Of a stretch of 64,000 bases of DNA, positions 45,874 through 53,528 are shown piece by piece. Both the position numbers and the translations under genes were made by a program. The stretch lies in the NCBI GenBank assembly GCA_039033415.1, contig JBCCCR010000026.1, positions 1 through 64,000 on the forward strand, in the 5' to 3' direction. The notes beneath the pieces were generated by a model. It was not told the DNA's origin, did no database searches, and saw nothing but the letters and a program-made list of their open reading frames with translations. Origin of the DNA: Pseudomonadota bacterium. GTDB lineage: Bacteria; Pseudomonadota; Gammaproteobacteria; Xanthomonadales; SZUA-38. Within the stretch, counting starts at the first letter, position 1; each line of letters opens with the position of its first letter.

Positions 45874-47684
45874 TGAGCTGGCTTGGGCGCAGCCTGCTGG
45901 TGCTGGCCGTCAGCGCGTTTGGGGCGCTGGTGTCGGTGACCCCCTTTGTGAAGCGCCTCGAGCTTCAGGTTTTTGATATCCAGCAGCGATTCGTGCGCCA
46001 GTACGTGCCGCAGCCTGGCGCCAGCCCCGAGGTGGCGCTGATCGGCATTGACGAGGGCACGGTACAGGCCATCGACGCCCCCATGGCCCTCTGGCACCAG
46101 CAGCTGGCGCAGGTCATTACCGCCATGGCGTCGGCCAAGGCCGCGGTCCTGGGCTTTGACCTTGTCCTGCCGGAACGCAGTTTTGACGAGTTTCTTGGCC
46201 GGGCCAACGATCAGCCGCTGATGCAGGCCATCCTCGGCGCCCGCCGCGCCGGCGTGCCGGTGGTGTTTGGCCGAACGCTGAGCGCCAGCGGCCGGCTATA
46301 TGACGTCCTGCCGAAATTTAAGGCGGTTCTGGGCAAAGACGGTTTCGGCATGGTACTGCAGGTGCAGGAGATGGACGCGGTGGTGCGGCGCTACTACGAC
46401 GACCGCTACGAAGATGCGCTTGAGCTGCGCACGCTCGTCGGGCAGATGGCCCGCCAGACCGACGTCACGGTGCGCAACGGCTGGATCGACTACGCGGTCG
46501 GCGACCCGATCGGCTACGTCCCGATGTCTCAGGTGATCCAGTGGCAGGCAGCGGGAGACGTCGACGCTCTGCAACAGGCGTTTGAAGGCAAAGCGGTGTT
46601 TGTCGGCGGCGTCCTGCCGTTTGAAGATCGCCACACCCAGCCACTGGTCCTGGCGGACTGGGAAGCCAACCGTTACGCCCCCGGTGTGCTCATCCACATG
46701 CAGGCCTACCGGTCGCTGGCAAGCGACCGGATTCTCAGCGGGGTGGGCGGTGTTTGGTACGCCAGTTCGCTTCTCGTGATGGCCCTGCTGGTGCTGCTAC
46801 GCGACCGGCCGCTGACGGCGCTGATTGTGCTCGGGGTTGCCGTGCTTGCGGCGGCGGCGGGGTCGACGGTTGCCTATCTGGAGGGCTGGCGCCTTAGCGC
46901 GGTGCCGATGGTGGTCACCGCTCTTGCAGCCTGGCTGGCAGGGGCGGTCCGAGACGCCTGGTCAAACCTGCGGGACAAGCAGCGGATGCGTTCGGCGTTC
47001 GGTGGTTACGTCAGTCCACAGATTCTGAATGAAATCCTGGAGGGCAACCTGTCGCCGGAGTTAGGCGGCGAGAGCCGGGAAATTTGCCTGTTATTCTGCG
47101 ATTTGATTGGCTTTACGACCCTCAGCGAAACCAATGACGCGGAATATGTTCTAACCCTGTTGAATCGGTACTTTGATCGCGTTACACCCGCCATTCACAC
47201 CTTTGATGGTACGCTCGATAAGTACATGGGAGATGGGATCATGGCGTTCTTCGGCGCGCCAAAACCCCACAAAAACGCGGCCCAGGCGGGCTTCGATGCG
47301 GCGCGGATGATGCTGAACGAGCTGGACAAGTTCAACGTCGAGCTCGCCGCAGAGGGGATTCCGCCGATCCAGGCCGGAATCGGGCTGGGTCTGGGAAAGG
47401 CGATTGTCGGCCACGTCGGCGCCCAGTCTCGCTTCGAATATTCGGCGATCGGCGACGCGGTGAACGTGTCGGCGCGTATCGAGGGCCTGACGCGGCACCT
47501 GAACTGCCGCATTGCGCTGAGCGAGAACGTCGCCAATCAGCTAAGGGTCGAGGACCAGCAGGAGCTGGAGCCTTTCGGGCCACAGCAGATCAAAGGCCAC
47601 TCGGCGATCAAGGTTTTCGGCTGGGGAGAGCTCCGGCCAGGGAAGGAGGCAGCTGAGGCTGTCAGGAGCGAGGTAGCATCATGA
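45873..47684 (+). CDS. CHASE2-domain adenylate cyclase
   Basis: 603 residues. One N-terminal membrane helix, a CHASE2 extracytoplasmic sensor ~30-285 (LIGIDEGTVQAIDAPMALWHQQLAQVI, VLGFDLVLPERSFDEFL), three membrane helices ~290-365, a short linker (RSAFGGYVSPQILNEIL), and a class III cyclase domain ~400-590. Metal-binding Asp residues in LFCDLIGFT (~410) and YMGDGIMAFFG (~453); the Lys of LDKYMGDG and Asp of AIGDAVNVSARIEG are the pair that selects ATP. So an active adenylate cyclase is predicted. Start overlaps the TpsB stop by one base. Provides signalling output of the island. Confidence 0.92.
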   Translation: MSWLGRSLLVLAVSAFGALVSVTPFVKRLELQVFDIQQRFVRQYVPQPGASPEVALIGIDEGTVQAIDAPMALWHQQLAQVITAMASAKAAVLGFDLVLPERSFDEFLGRANDQPLMQAILGARRAGVPVVFGRTLSASGRLYDVLPKFKAVLGKDGFGMVLQVQEMDAVVRRYYDDRYEDALELRTLVGQMARQTDVTVRNGWIDYAVGDPIGYVPMSQVIQWQAAGDVDALQQAFEGKAVFVGGVLPFEDRHTQPLVLADWEANRYAPGVLIHMQAYRSLASDRILSGVGGVWYASSLLVMALLVLLRDRPLTALIVLGVAVLAAAAGSTVAYLEGWRLSAVPMVVTALAAWLAGAVRDAWSNLRDKQRMRSAFGGYVSPQILNEILEGNLSPELGGESREICLLFCDLIGFTTLSETNDAEYVLTLLNRYFDRVTPAIHTFDGTLDKYMGDGIMAFFGAPKPHKNAAQAGFDAARMMLNELDKFNVELAAEGIPPIQAGIGLGLGKAIVGHVGAQSRFEYSAIGDAVNVSARIEGLTRHLNCRIALSENVANQLRVEDQQELEPFGPQQIKGHSAIKVFGWGELRPGKEAAEAVRSEVAS

Positions 47685-48508
47685 AGAAGATGTTTGCAGG
47701 GATGATTTTGTGGGGCGTGGCGCTGACGGTATCGGCGGATCCGGTGGCCATTGTCACCGATGCGCTCGGTGACCACAGCCTCAACGGCGAAGCGCTGGAG
47801 ATCCTGTCTGAGGTCAGCACCGGTGATCAGATCATGGTTGCCGACGCCGGCAGCATCAGTCTCGTTTACTACCAGGATGGCGCGGAGTTCGTGTACATGG
47901 GCCCGGCAGCCTTTGAGGTTGGGGAGAACGCACCCAAAACACTCTCCGGCAACGATCCCAGCAATGGGTCAGCCGTGCCGGAGGGTGAAGGCTCGATCTC
48001 AACCGTGGGTCTGGCTCAGGCCGCCATGGTGATGCGTGCCGGCGGGTCTGAAAAACGCCTGGATCAGGTGTTTCCCGTCGACACCGTGCTGCTCGGCAGC
48101 CCGGACACGTTTCGTTGGCGCGAACTCGCTGAAGGGGTGGGGTACACCTTTGAGCTGACCGACGGTGAGGGGCGCAGCCTGCTTGAGACCACGGTCACGG
48201 GCAACGAGCTTAAGGTGCCGAGCCACATTACGCTCGCCGCGGGGGATTACTATTCCTGGTCGCTCGAAAGCCGCCTGCCCGATGGCAAAAAGTTCTCCAG
48301 CTACGCGGGCTTCAGCATCGCTGACGATGCGCTGATCAGCCGGGTAGAGAGCTTCAGGCCCGCCGACGAGGCCAACGTCTCCCGGATTATCGTGTTTGCG
48401 CTGTGGCTGGAGCAGAACGAGCTCGTGGAAGAGGCGAGACGCTACTGGCAGATGGCCAGCCGCCAGCGGCCCGAAGACCTCGCTCTGCGCCAGCGCGCCG
48501 GTGGCTGA
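47681..48508 (+). CDS. FecR-like periplasmic protein
   Basis: 275 residues with signal peptide (MKKMFAGMILWGVALTVSA). The FecR-type core is visible as VAIVTDALGDHSLNGEALEILSEVSTGDQIMVADAGSISLVYYQDGAEFVYMGPAAFEVG (~20-80). A later beta-rich segment (FELTDGEGRSLLETTVTG...) and a C-terminal TPR-like helix pair (ALWLEQNELVEEARRYWQMASRQRP) follow. ATGA overlap with the cyclase. No membrane helix, so it is not a classical anti-sigma FecR; probably a periplasmic binding component. Last gene of the rightward arm. Confidence 0.78.
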   Translation: MKKMFAGMILWGVALTVSADPVAIVTDALGDHSLNGEALEILSEVSTGDQIMVADAGSISLVYYQDGAEFVYMGPAAFEVGENAPKTLSGNDPSNGSAVPEGEGSISTVGLAQAAMVMRAGGSEKRLDQVFPVDTVLLGSPDTFRWRELAEGVGYTFELTDGEGRSLLETTVTGNELKVPSHITLAAGDYYSWSLESRLPDGKKFSSYAGFSIADDALISRVESFRPADEANVSRIIVFALWLEQNELVEEARRYWQMASRQRPEDLALRQRAGG

Positions 48509-48553
48509 ATTTACGGGCAGCGCGCGTCTGGTTCGCTAGCGGCGAGACACAAA

Positions 48554-48587
48554 AAAACGCCGGTTGGGGTAGCCCAACCGGCGTTTT
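48554..48587. terminator. Bidirectional rho-independent terminator
   Basis: A 15-bp perfect stem, AAAACGCCGGTTGGG with CCCAACCGGCGTTTT, and GTAG loop. A run precedes and T run follows, so it can end both the FecR transcript and the small leftward gene at 48618. Confidence 0.92.
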
Positions 48588-48617
48588 GCGTTTTGTGGGG
48601 TTGACCCCGTCGATACC

Positions 48618-48713
48618 TTAGTTTTCGCGCTTGGTCACCAGCCAAACCAGCGACCCGTAGGCCAATACGCCGAGCGCGCAAACGCCGGTCATTACATACC
48701 CTTCAAAAAACAC
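48618..48713 (-). CDS. Small 31-residue membrane protein
   Basis: From GTG at 48713, preceded by GGAAGGAG at good spacing. The protein is essentially one transmembrane helix (VMTGVCALGVLAYGSLVWLV) with a basic end TKREN. A longer frame to 48854 adds Arg/Gln-rich residues and is unlikely. Followed by the shared terminator. Size and form resemble small subunits or regulators of membrane complexes; no family recognised. Confidence 0.6.
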   Translation of the reverse strand: MFFEGYVMTGVCALGVLAYGSLVWLVTKREN

Positions 48714-49158
48714 GTTGAACTCCTTCCTTCCCAACTGGCCGGTCGTCTCGCTCCGTGATTGACGGCCAGGCGGCCAGCATAACCGGCTTTCAGGCCCTTG
48801 CGGGCCGGTGTTAACGTTTGTTTGCCTGTCTGTAACGTTCTGTTTCAAAGACAATAATTACCCTAATGCACCGCCGGCGCAGGGGCGTTTATCGGGAATT
48901 ATTTGTCAACAATCTTTAAAGCTAGAGGGCGGCAGTAGTGCTCAAAACCCCAAGGCACTAGTCTGCTGGAAGGTCGCCGCGAGGTGACACGGAAACGCGA
49001 TCACGGATGACTACGGGCGTTTGCGCGGCGTATGCCGCACCCGCGGTAACCGGCCTGGGTTCTGCCTCCCCCTCTACCCGGCCGGTTCCGCACCTGCATT
49101 TAGGGTAAAGTTGAGACGCGGGGGACAGAAGATAAGGTAGGGGTCAAGCTGCGCAGCC
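48714..49158. other. 445-base intergenic region with a leader hairpin
   Basis: Between the small leftward membrane gene and the REC-EAL gene. No coding capacity seen. Positions 49048-49087 form a hairpin: AACCGGCC + GGGT pairing with ACCC + GGCCGGTT around a single bulged T (49056) and a C-rich 15-nt loop. No T run follows, so it is not a terminator. It lies about 70 nt before the REC-EAL start. AT-rich DNA near 48845-48925 probably holds promoters for both genes. Confidence 0.5.
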
Positions 49159-50367
49159 ATGACTGACGCATCCGCCAGAAAGCGCAAGGTACTGATTATT
49201 GACGACGATCCGGACGTACTGGAGTACGCCTCTGTTGTCTTTTCAGACTGTGGCTTTGATCTCATGATTCGCCGGCCCGGCGAAGACCTGGTCGCCAAGC
49301 TCAACCAGCTCCCCGATCTGATTGTGGTCGACCTCCTGATGCCCAGCGAAGACGGGATCCAGGTGCTTCACAACATGGCCAAGGCAGACGTTAAATGCCC
49401 GGTGCTGGTGGTGAGCATGTGTAGCGAGGAGGTCTTGCGCTCGGCCCGAGCCGTGGCCCAGATGCTCAACTTCGAGGTTCTGGGCTTTCTCCGCAAGCCG
49501 TTCTACAAAGAGGACGTGCTCCGCCTGACCAGTTCGCTGCGCCGGGAAGAGCAGGGCACCGCCGAGCTGCGGCGCCTGGTGAATTCGGGGCGGATCGTGA
49601 ATCACTACCAGCCGGTCGTCGACGTCCAGCGCGGCCGGGTGATCCGGCTCGAAGCGCTGTCCCGCTTCCACCACCCCAAGAGCGGCATCATTGCCCCGAT
49701 GGAGTTTCTGCGCTGGTCTCGGCGGCTGCGCATCACCGCGGCGCTCGAGCGACGGTTGACCAAACAGGCCCTCGACGACGCTAAGCGGATTGAAGAAAAA
49801 GGTTTCCGGCTGCCGATGTCGGTCAACCTGAGCACCGAGACGCTGGAGCAGCCGGACTTTGCCGACCGCATGGAAAAGCTCTGTCGGCAGCAGCGCTTTC
49901 TGCTCAGCCAGTTGACCATCGAGATCAGCGAAAACGATCTGCACCGCAACCTGATTCCCGTCCAGAGCAACCTGACGCGTCTAGCGCTGCGCGGATGCTC
50001 GGTCTCGTTGGAGTATGGCGGCGAAGTGTTTTCCAAGATGCAGCTGGAAAACCTGCCCCTGGCCGAGGTCAAGCTGACCCCAAGCCTGGTGCGCGACTGC
50101 ATCAAAGACGACTCCCGCCGAAATCTGCTGATTTCGGTCGTCAATCATGCGGACGTGCTGGACATTCCGGTCACCGCTATCGGCGTTGAGTCACCCGAGG
50201 AGCTGGGTCTGCTGCTGGATCTTGGTCTGACACGTTTTCAGGGGCATTTCTTCTGCGAAGACAAACAGTTTGAAGGCGCGCTTTACTACCTGCACCGTGC
50301 GCCAGAGCAGCTGGCGGAACTGGGGCTTGCGGGCCCGCCGTCACGCGCGTCGTCCATCCGTCCCTAA
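49159..50367 (+). CDS. Response regulator with degenerate EAL domain
   Basis: 402 residues. Receiver domain 1-125 with acidic pair IIDDDPD, phospho-Asp in IVVDLLMPSEDG (~56) and Lys in FLRKPF (~114). EAL-like domain ~145-385: the EAL signature is kept (RLEALSRFHHP), as are SVNLS and IEISEND, but the metal-binding DDFG motif is replaced by SLEYGGEV (~284) and IKID by VKLT. GVESPEELGLLLDLGLTRFQGHFF keeps the later Glu. So c-di-GMP hydrolysis is doubtful; binding or protein interaction is more likely. It converges with the kinase operon and may be its target. Confidence 0.88.
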   Translation: MTDASARKRKVLIIDDDPDVLEYASVVFSDCGFDLMIRRPGEDLVAKLNQLPDLIVVDLLMPSEDGIQVLHNMAKADVKCPVLVVSMCSEEVLRSARAVAQMLNFEVLGFLRKPFYKEDVLRLTSSLRREEQGTAELRRLVNSGRIVNHYQPVVDVQRGRVIRLEALSRFHHPKSGIIAPMEFLRWSRRLRITAALERRLTKQALDDAKRIEEKGFRLPMSVNLSTETLEQPDFADRMEKLCRQQRFLLSQLTIEISENDLHRNLIPVQSNLTRLALRGCSVSLEYGGEVFSKMQLENLPLAEVKLTPSLVRDCIKDDSRRNLLISVVNHADVLDIPVTAIGVESPEELGLLLDLGLTRFQGHFFCEDKQFEGALYYLHRAPEQLAELGLAGPPSRASSIRP

Positions 50368-50419
50368 TCGTTTTTTTTTGGCTTGCGTCGCCGGTCGCGG
50401 CGGGAGGTCTCGCTGGCGT

Positions 50420-50737
50420 TCAGTCGTCAGCGGCAGGACTGGCGTTGGCTTGCAGCTCGCTCATCAGCTTGCTGACCGCCGCCTCTCGGTCGGCTTCACT
50501 CGCGTTTTCGTCGCGCAGCGTCTGTTCGGCATGCACCGCGTCCGACTGCAGCTCGGTCAGGCCGTGCAGCCCCGCTGATCCGGCGATTCGGTGCACCGCA
50601 TCGATAAGATCCAGCTCCTGATGCGTCCGCTGTTCCCACAGCGTGGCCAGCTCCGTGTGCTTGCCGGTTAGCGAAGCCAGGTAGCGTTCGCGCTGTTTGG
50701 CCAGCAGCTCACGTGCGCGGTCAGAAAGCTCAGCCAT
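50420..50737 (-). CDS. Hpt-domain phosphotransfer protein
   Basis: 105 residues from ATG at 50737, overlapping the kinase stop by 8 nt; the frame open to 50815 is shadow of the kinase end. The phosphoaccepting His is in AVHRIAGSAGLHGL, the canonical Hpt motif, within an all-helical protein (ELSDRARELLAKQRERYLASL). It probably relays phosphate from the hybrid kinase to a separate receiver, such as the OmpR-type regulator or the REC-EAL protein. Confidence 0.86.
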   Translation of the reverse strand: MAELSDRARELLAKQRERYLASLTGKHTELATLWEQRTHQELDLIDAVHRIAGSAGLHGLTELQSDAVHAEQTLRDENASEADREAAVSKLMSELQANASPAADD

Positions 50738-52235
50738 TGACCGCCTTTTCCAGTTCTTTGCCCAGGATGTCCAGGTCGAACGGTTTGACCAGATAAGCGC
50801 TTGCGCCCGCGCCAAACGCGGCGTTGCGGTCCTCTTCAGCGTTGGACGCGCTCATCGCAATCACCGGAATCTGGCTCGCGTGCAGGTCGTGAATCAGCTT
50901 CTCGCCGGAGATGTCGTTCAGGTGAAAATCGCTCAAGACAACGTCCGGTCGCGCGCTGGCCAGCTTGTCCAACGCCTGCTGACCGTTGATGGCCAGGGTC
51001 GGGGAGTAGCCCAGGTCGGCCAGGATCACGGCCAGAAACTCGCGAACGTCCATGTCGTCCTCGACGATCAGCACCCGGCGCTGGCCTTCGTGCGCGTCGC
51101 TGGGCGCGAGGTTTGCGGACAGCACTCCGGCGCCGCGAACTTCGAACGAGAAAGTGGACCCCTGGCCCACGGTTGACTCGAGCTCGATGTCACCTCCGAG
51201 CACGTCCGCCAGGTGTTGGCTGATCGAAAGGCCGAGACCGAGACCCTTGGCGCGGGTCTTCTCGTCTTCCAGGCTCGAAAACGCCTGAAAGATCTGCTTG
51301 CGCTTGCCCTCCGGAATACCCGGGCCGGTGTCGATGACCGCCACCTTAAGGCGATCGTTGGCCTGGCTCCAGGTGACCTTGACCGAGCCGGACTCGGTGT
51401 AGCGCAAAGCGTTTGAGATGAGATTGACGATGATCTGCCGCAGCCTGACGGGATCGGTGCGAATCTCCTCGCAGGCGCAGCCCTGCTCGACAATTTCGAA
51501 CGCCAGCTCCTTTTGCTGTGCCAGCGGTTCGAACATGAGATTCATCGACTCAAACAGACGCCGAAGATTGACCTCTTCTTCGACGGGTTCGATCCGGTCG
51601 GAAACCACCCGGCCATGTTCGAGCAGGTTTTCGACGAGCGACAGCAGGTGCGTAGCGGAACGACGAATCCCCTGCAGGCGACGATCGTCGCGGCCGTAGT
51701 CTTTTTCCAGCAGGTCGCAGTAGCCGAGAACGGAGGTCACGGGCGTGCGAAATTCGTGCGACATGCCGGCGATGAAGCGGCTCTTAAGCTCGCTCGCCCG
51801 GGCTGCTTCCCGCTTCGCTTCCTCGAGCTCAACCTCCAGCTGCGAGGCGCGGTACTCAACGATATCGGTCTTTTCCGCCTGGCGTCTCAGATGCAGGTCC
51901 GCCATGTCAGAAGCGTTGGCGTCGGTCAGCAGAACATAGGCCTGCGCGTGCTGGGGCTGCGCCATGATCGAGACATGGATGGGTCGGTTGCCGTCAAACC
52001 ACATCATCGGAAAGGTGACCGACTTGAAGCCGTCCAGACCCGCCAGAAACTTCATGGTTTGACGGATGTCCTGGCCCGCCTCCAGCGAGAAATCGTAGAC
52101 GGCCGGGTCACCCGCCCAGTCGAGCACCCGGAACGCGGCGTCGGTGCGAACGAGCAGCGGCTCCGCCAGGTCGTTGAGTTCCAGCGAGGCGGGCAGGGAG
52201 CTGGAGATGGTGGACGGCTGGCCGGTCTCATCCAT
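50730..52235 (-). CDS. Cytoplasmic hybrid histidine kinase
   Basis: 501 residues, no membrane span. PAS-like sensor ~20-130, coiled coil ~135-165 (ASQLEVELEEAKREAARASELKSR), HisKA with MSHEFRTPVTSVLGY (His ~171), HATPase_c with NLISNALRYT, DTGPGIPEGK, KGLGLGLSISQ, and a C-terminal receiver with VEDDMD, phospho-Asp in VVLSDFHLND (~430) and Lys in LVKPFD. Overlaps the GTPase gene by 8 nt upstream and the Hpt gene by 8 nt downstream. The input is likely intracellular and may be the GTPase. Confidence 0.93.
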   Translation of the reverse strand: MDETGQPSTISSSLPASLELNDLAEPLLVRTDAAFRVLDWAGDPAVYDFSLEAGQDIRQTMKFLAGLDGFKSVTFPMMWFDGNRPIHVSIMAQPQHAQAYVLLTDANASDMADLHLRRQAEKTDIVEYRASQLEVELEEAKREAARASELKSRFIAGMSHEFRTPVTSVLGYCDLLEKDYGRDDRRLQGIRRSATHLLSLVENLLEHGRVVSDRIEPVEEEVNLRRLFESMNLMFEPLAQQKELAFEIVEQGCACEEIRTDPVRLRQIIVNLISNALRYTESGSVKVTWSQANDRLKVAVIDTGPGIPEGKRKQIFQAFSSLEDEKTRAKGLGLGLSISQHLADVLGGDIELESTVGQGSTFSFEVRGAGVLSANLAPSDAHEGQRRVLIVEDDMDVREFLAVILADLGYSPTLAINGQQALDKLASARPDVVLSDFHLNDISGEKLIHDLHASQIPVIAMSASNAEEDRNAAFGAGASAYLVKPFDLDILGKELEKAVNG

Positions 52236-52737
52236 GGCCGGTCACCATCGTTGTGATTTCTTCGAAGCAGCGCTTCACGTTGTTACCCGTGTGCGAGCTG
52301 GTTTCGATCACCCGCAGCCCGCTCGCGCGAATGCGTTCCAGGTCTGCGGCCGAGACTTCAGCACGGTCGGTCAGGTCGGACTTGTTCACCGCCAGCAGGC
52401 AGCTGACGCCGGGAAAGCTGTCTTCGAGACGCGATATGAGGGCTCGGGATGCGGTGACGGTCGGCCGGCGCGTCCGGTCGCAGACCACGATGCACCCATG
52501 CACGCCAGTGAGATACGGGGTCTCAAGTACAAAGCCCCCATCAGCGCAGAGGATGTCCCACACCACCAGTTCGCGTGTCACGCCGTCAGCTTCGATCTGC
52601 CCCACCTCAACCTGAGCACCGGAGCGAATGCGCCGTACGTTCTCGGCGTCGCGGCCGGAAAAGGCACCAATGAAGTCGCTCTTGCCGACAGCCGCCTCAC
52701 CGAGGACGCAGATTTTGATGGGGTTTGGAGCGGACAT
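52228..52737 (-). CDS. Small Ras-like GTPase
   Basis: 169 residues. G1 P-loop GEAAVGKSDF, G4 NKSD, G5 ETSSHTG, and a G3-like WDILCADGG following strand ELVVWD. The switch I Thr is not obvious (RSGAQVEVGQI) and the DTAGQ-type Gln is missing, so hydrolysis may need a partner or be slow. Length and layout fit the Rab/Roc/MglA-like small GTPases of bacteria. Encoded between an OmpR-type regulator (29 nt upstream) and the hybrid kinase (8-nt overlap), suggesting it switches this phosphorelay. Confidence 0.84.
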   Translation of the reverse strand: MSAPNPIKICVLGEAAVGKSDFIGAFSGRDAENVRRIRSGAQVEVGQIEADGVTRELVVWDILCADGGFVLETPYLTGVHGCIVVCDRTRRPTVTASRALISRLEDSFPGVSCLLAVNKSDLTDRAEVSAADLERIRASGLRVIETSSHTGNNVKRCFEEITTMVTGHG

Positions 52738-52766
52738 GGCCTTCTGGCGACAGGCTCAAACGCCGC

Positions 52767-53498
52767 TTACTGTGCACCCTGTGCAGCGCCGGCGTCTTCG
52801 AGGCGCTCCAGCCGATAGCCGTGATGGTAAATGCTCTTGAGGCTCCAGCCCGAATCTTCGGTCAAGCTAAGCTTCTTCCGCAGACGGCTGATGTGGGTAT
52901 CCAGCGTGCGGGTCACCACCTGAGCGTTAAGGCCCCAGATCTCTTTGAGCAACACCTCGCGCGGAATAATGCGCCCGAGATTGCGAATCAGATAGACGGC
53001 CAGTGCAAACTCGCGCCGGGTCAGCGAGACAGGCTCGCCGTTCAGGGTCATCACTTCCCGGTCGGTGTCGTAGGCGATCGGGCCGACTTCCTTGCGCGCA
53101 TCGTTGTCGGGGGAATCGATGCCGCTGCGCCGGGCCACCGCGTCGATCCTCGCCAGCGTGACCGGCTGGCTCAGCGGTTTGGTCAAGTAGTCGTCCGCGC
53201 CGCTTTCCAGCGCCTTGACGATATCCTCGTCAGCGTCTCTGGCGGTCAGGAAAATCACCGGCAGCTTGCTGTCGATGTTTTGCCGAATCCAGCGCAGCAC
53301 CGAATAGCCGTCGAGCTCCGGCACCTGCCAGTCGAGCAGCACCATGTCGAAGCGGTCCGAGCGCACCGCGTTGATCAGGTCCGAGCCCCGCGCGTGCCAG
53401 TCGACCTCGTGGCCGGCGTCCTCCATCCAGATTTTGACAACTTCAGCCTGGTCATGGTCGTCTTCTAAAAAGGCGATCTTCAAAGTGGCTTTCCCCAT
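52767..53498 (-). CDS. OmpR-family response regulator
   Basis: 243 residues. Receiver 1-120 with LEDDHDQ, phospho-Asp in MVLLDWQVPELDG (~55), FLTARD and Lys in YLTKPL; winged-helix DNA-binding domain ~145-235 (SLTRREFALAVYLIRNLGRIIPREVLLKEIWG, RTLDTHISRLRKKL, IYHHGYRLE). Followed 29 nt later by the GTPase gene. Likely output of the adjacent relay; no cognate membrane kinase beside it. Confidence 0.93.
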   Translation of the reverse strand: MGKATLKIAFLEDDHDQAEVVKIWMEDAGHEVDWHARGSDLINAVRSDRFDMVLLDWQVPELDGYSVLRWIRQNIDSKLPVIFLTARDADEDIVKALESGADDYLTKPLSQPVTLARIDAVARRSGIDSPDNDARKEVGPIAYDTDREVMTLNGEPVSLTRREFALAVYLIRNLGRIIPREVLLKEIWGLNAQVVTRTLDTHISRLRKKLSLTEDSGWSLKSIYHHGYRLERLEDAGAAQGAQ

Positions 53499-53528
53499 TG
53501 CCGTCGCGTGGACACTAGTTTACCAGTG

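Noticed and set aside
50329-50385. GCGGGCCCGC palindrome and T9 run after the REC-EAL gene as a terminator
   Set aside because: The T run is about 40 nt beyond the palindrome with no stem next to it.
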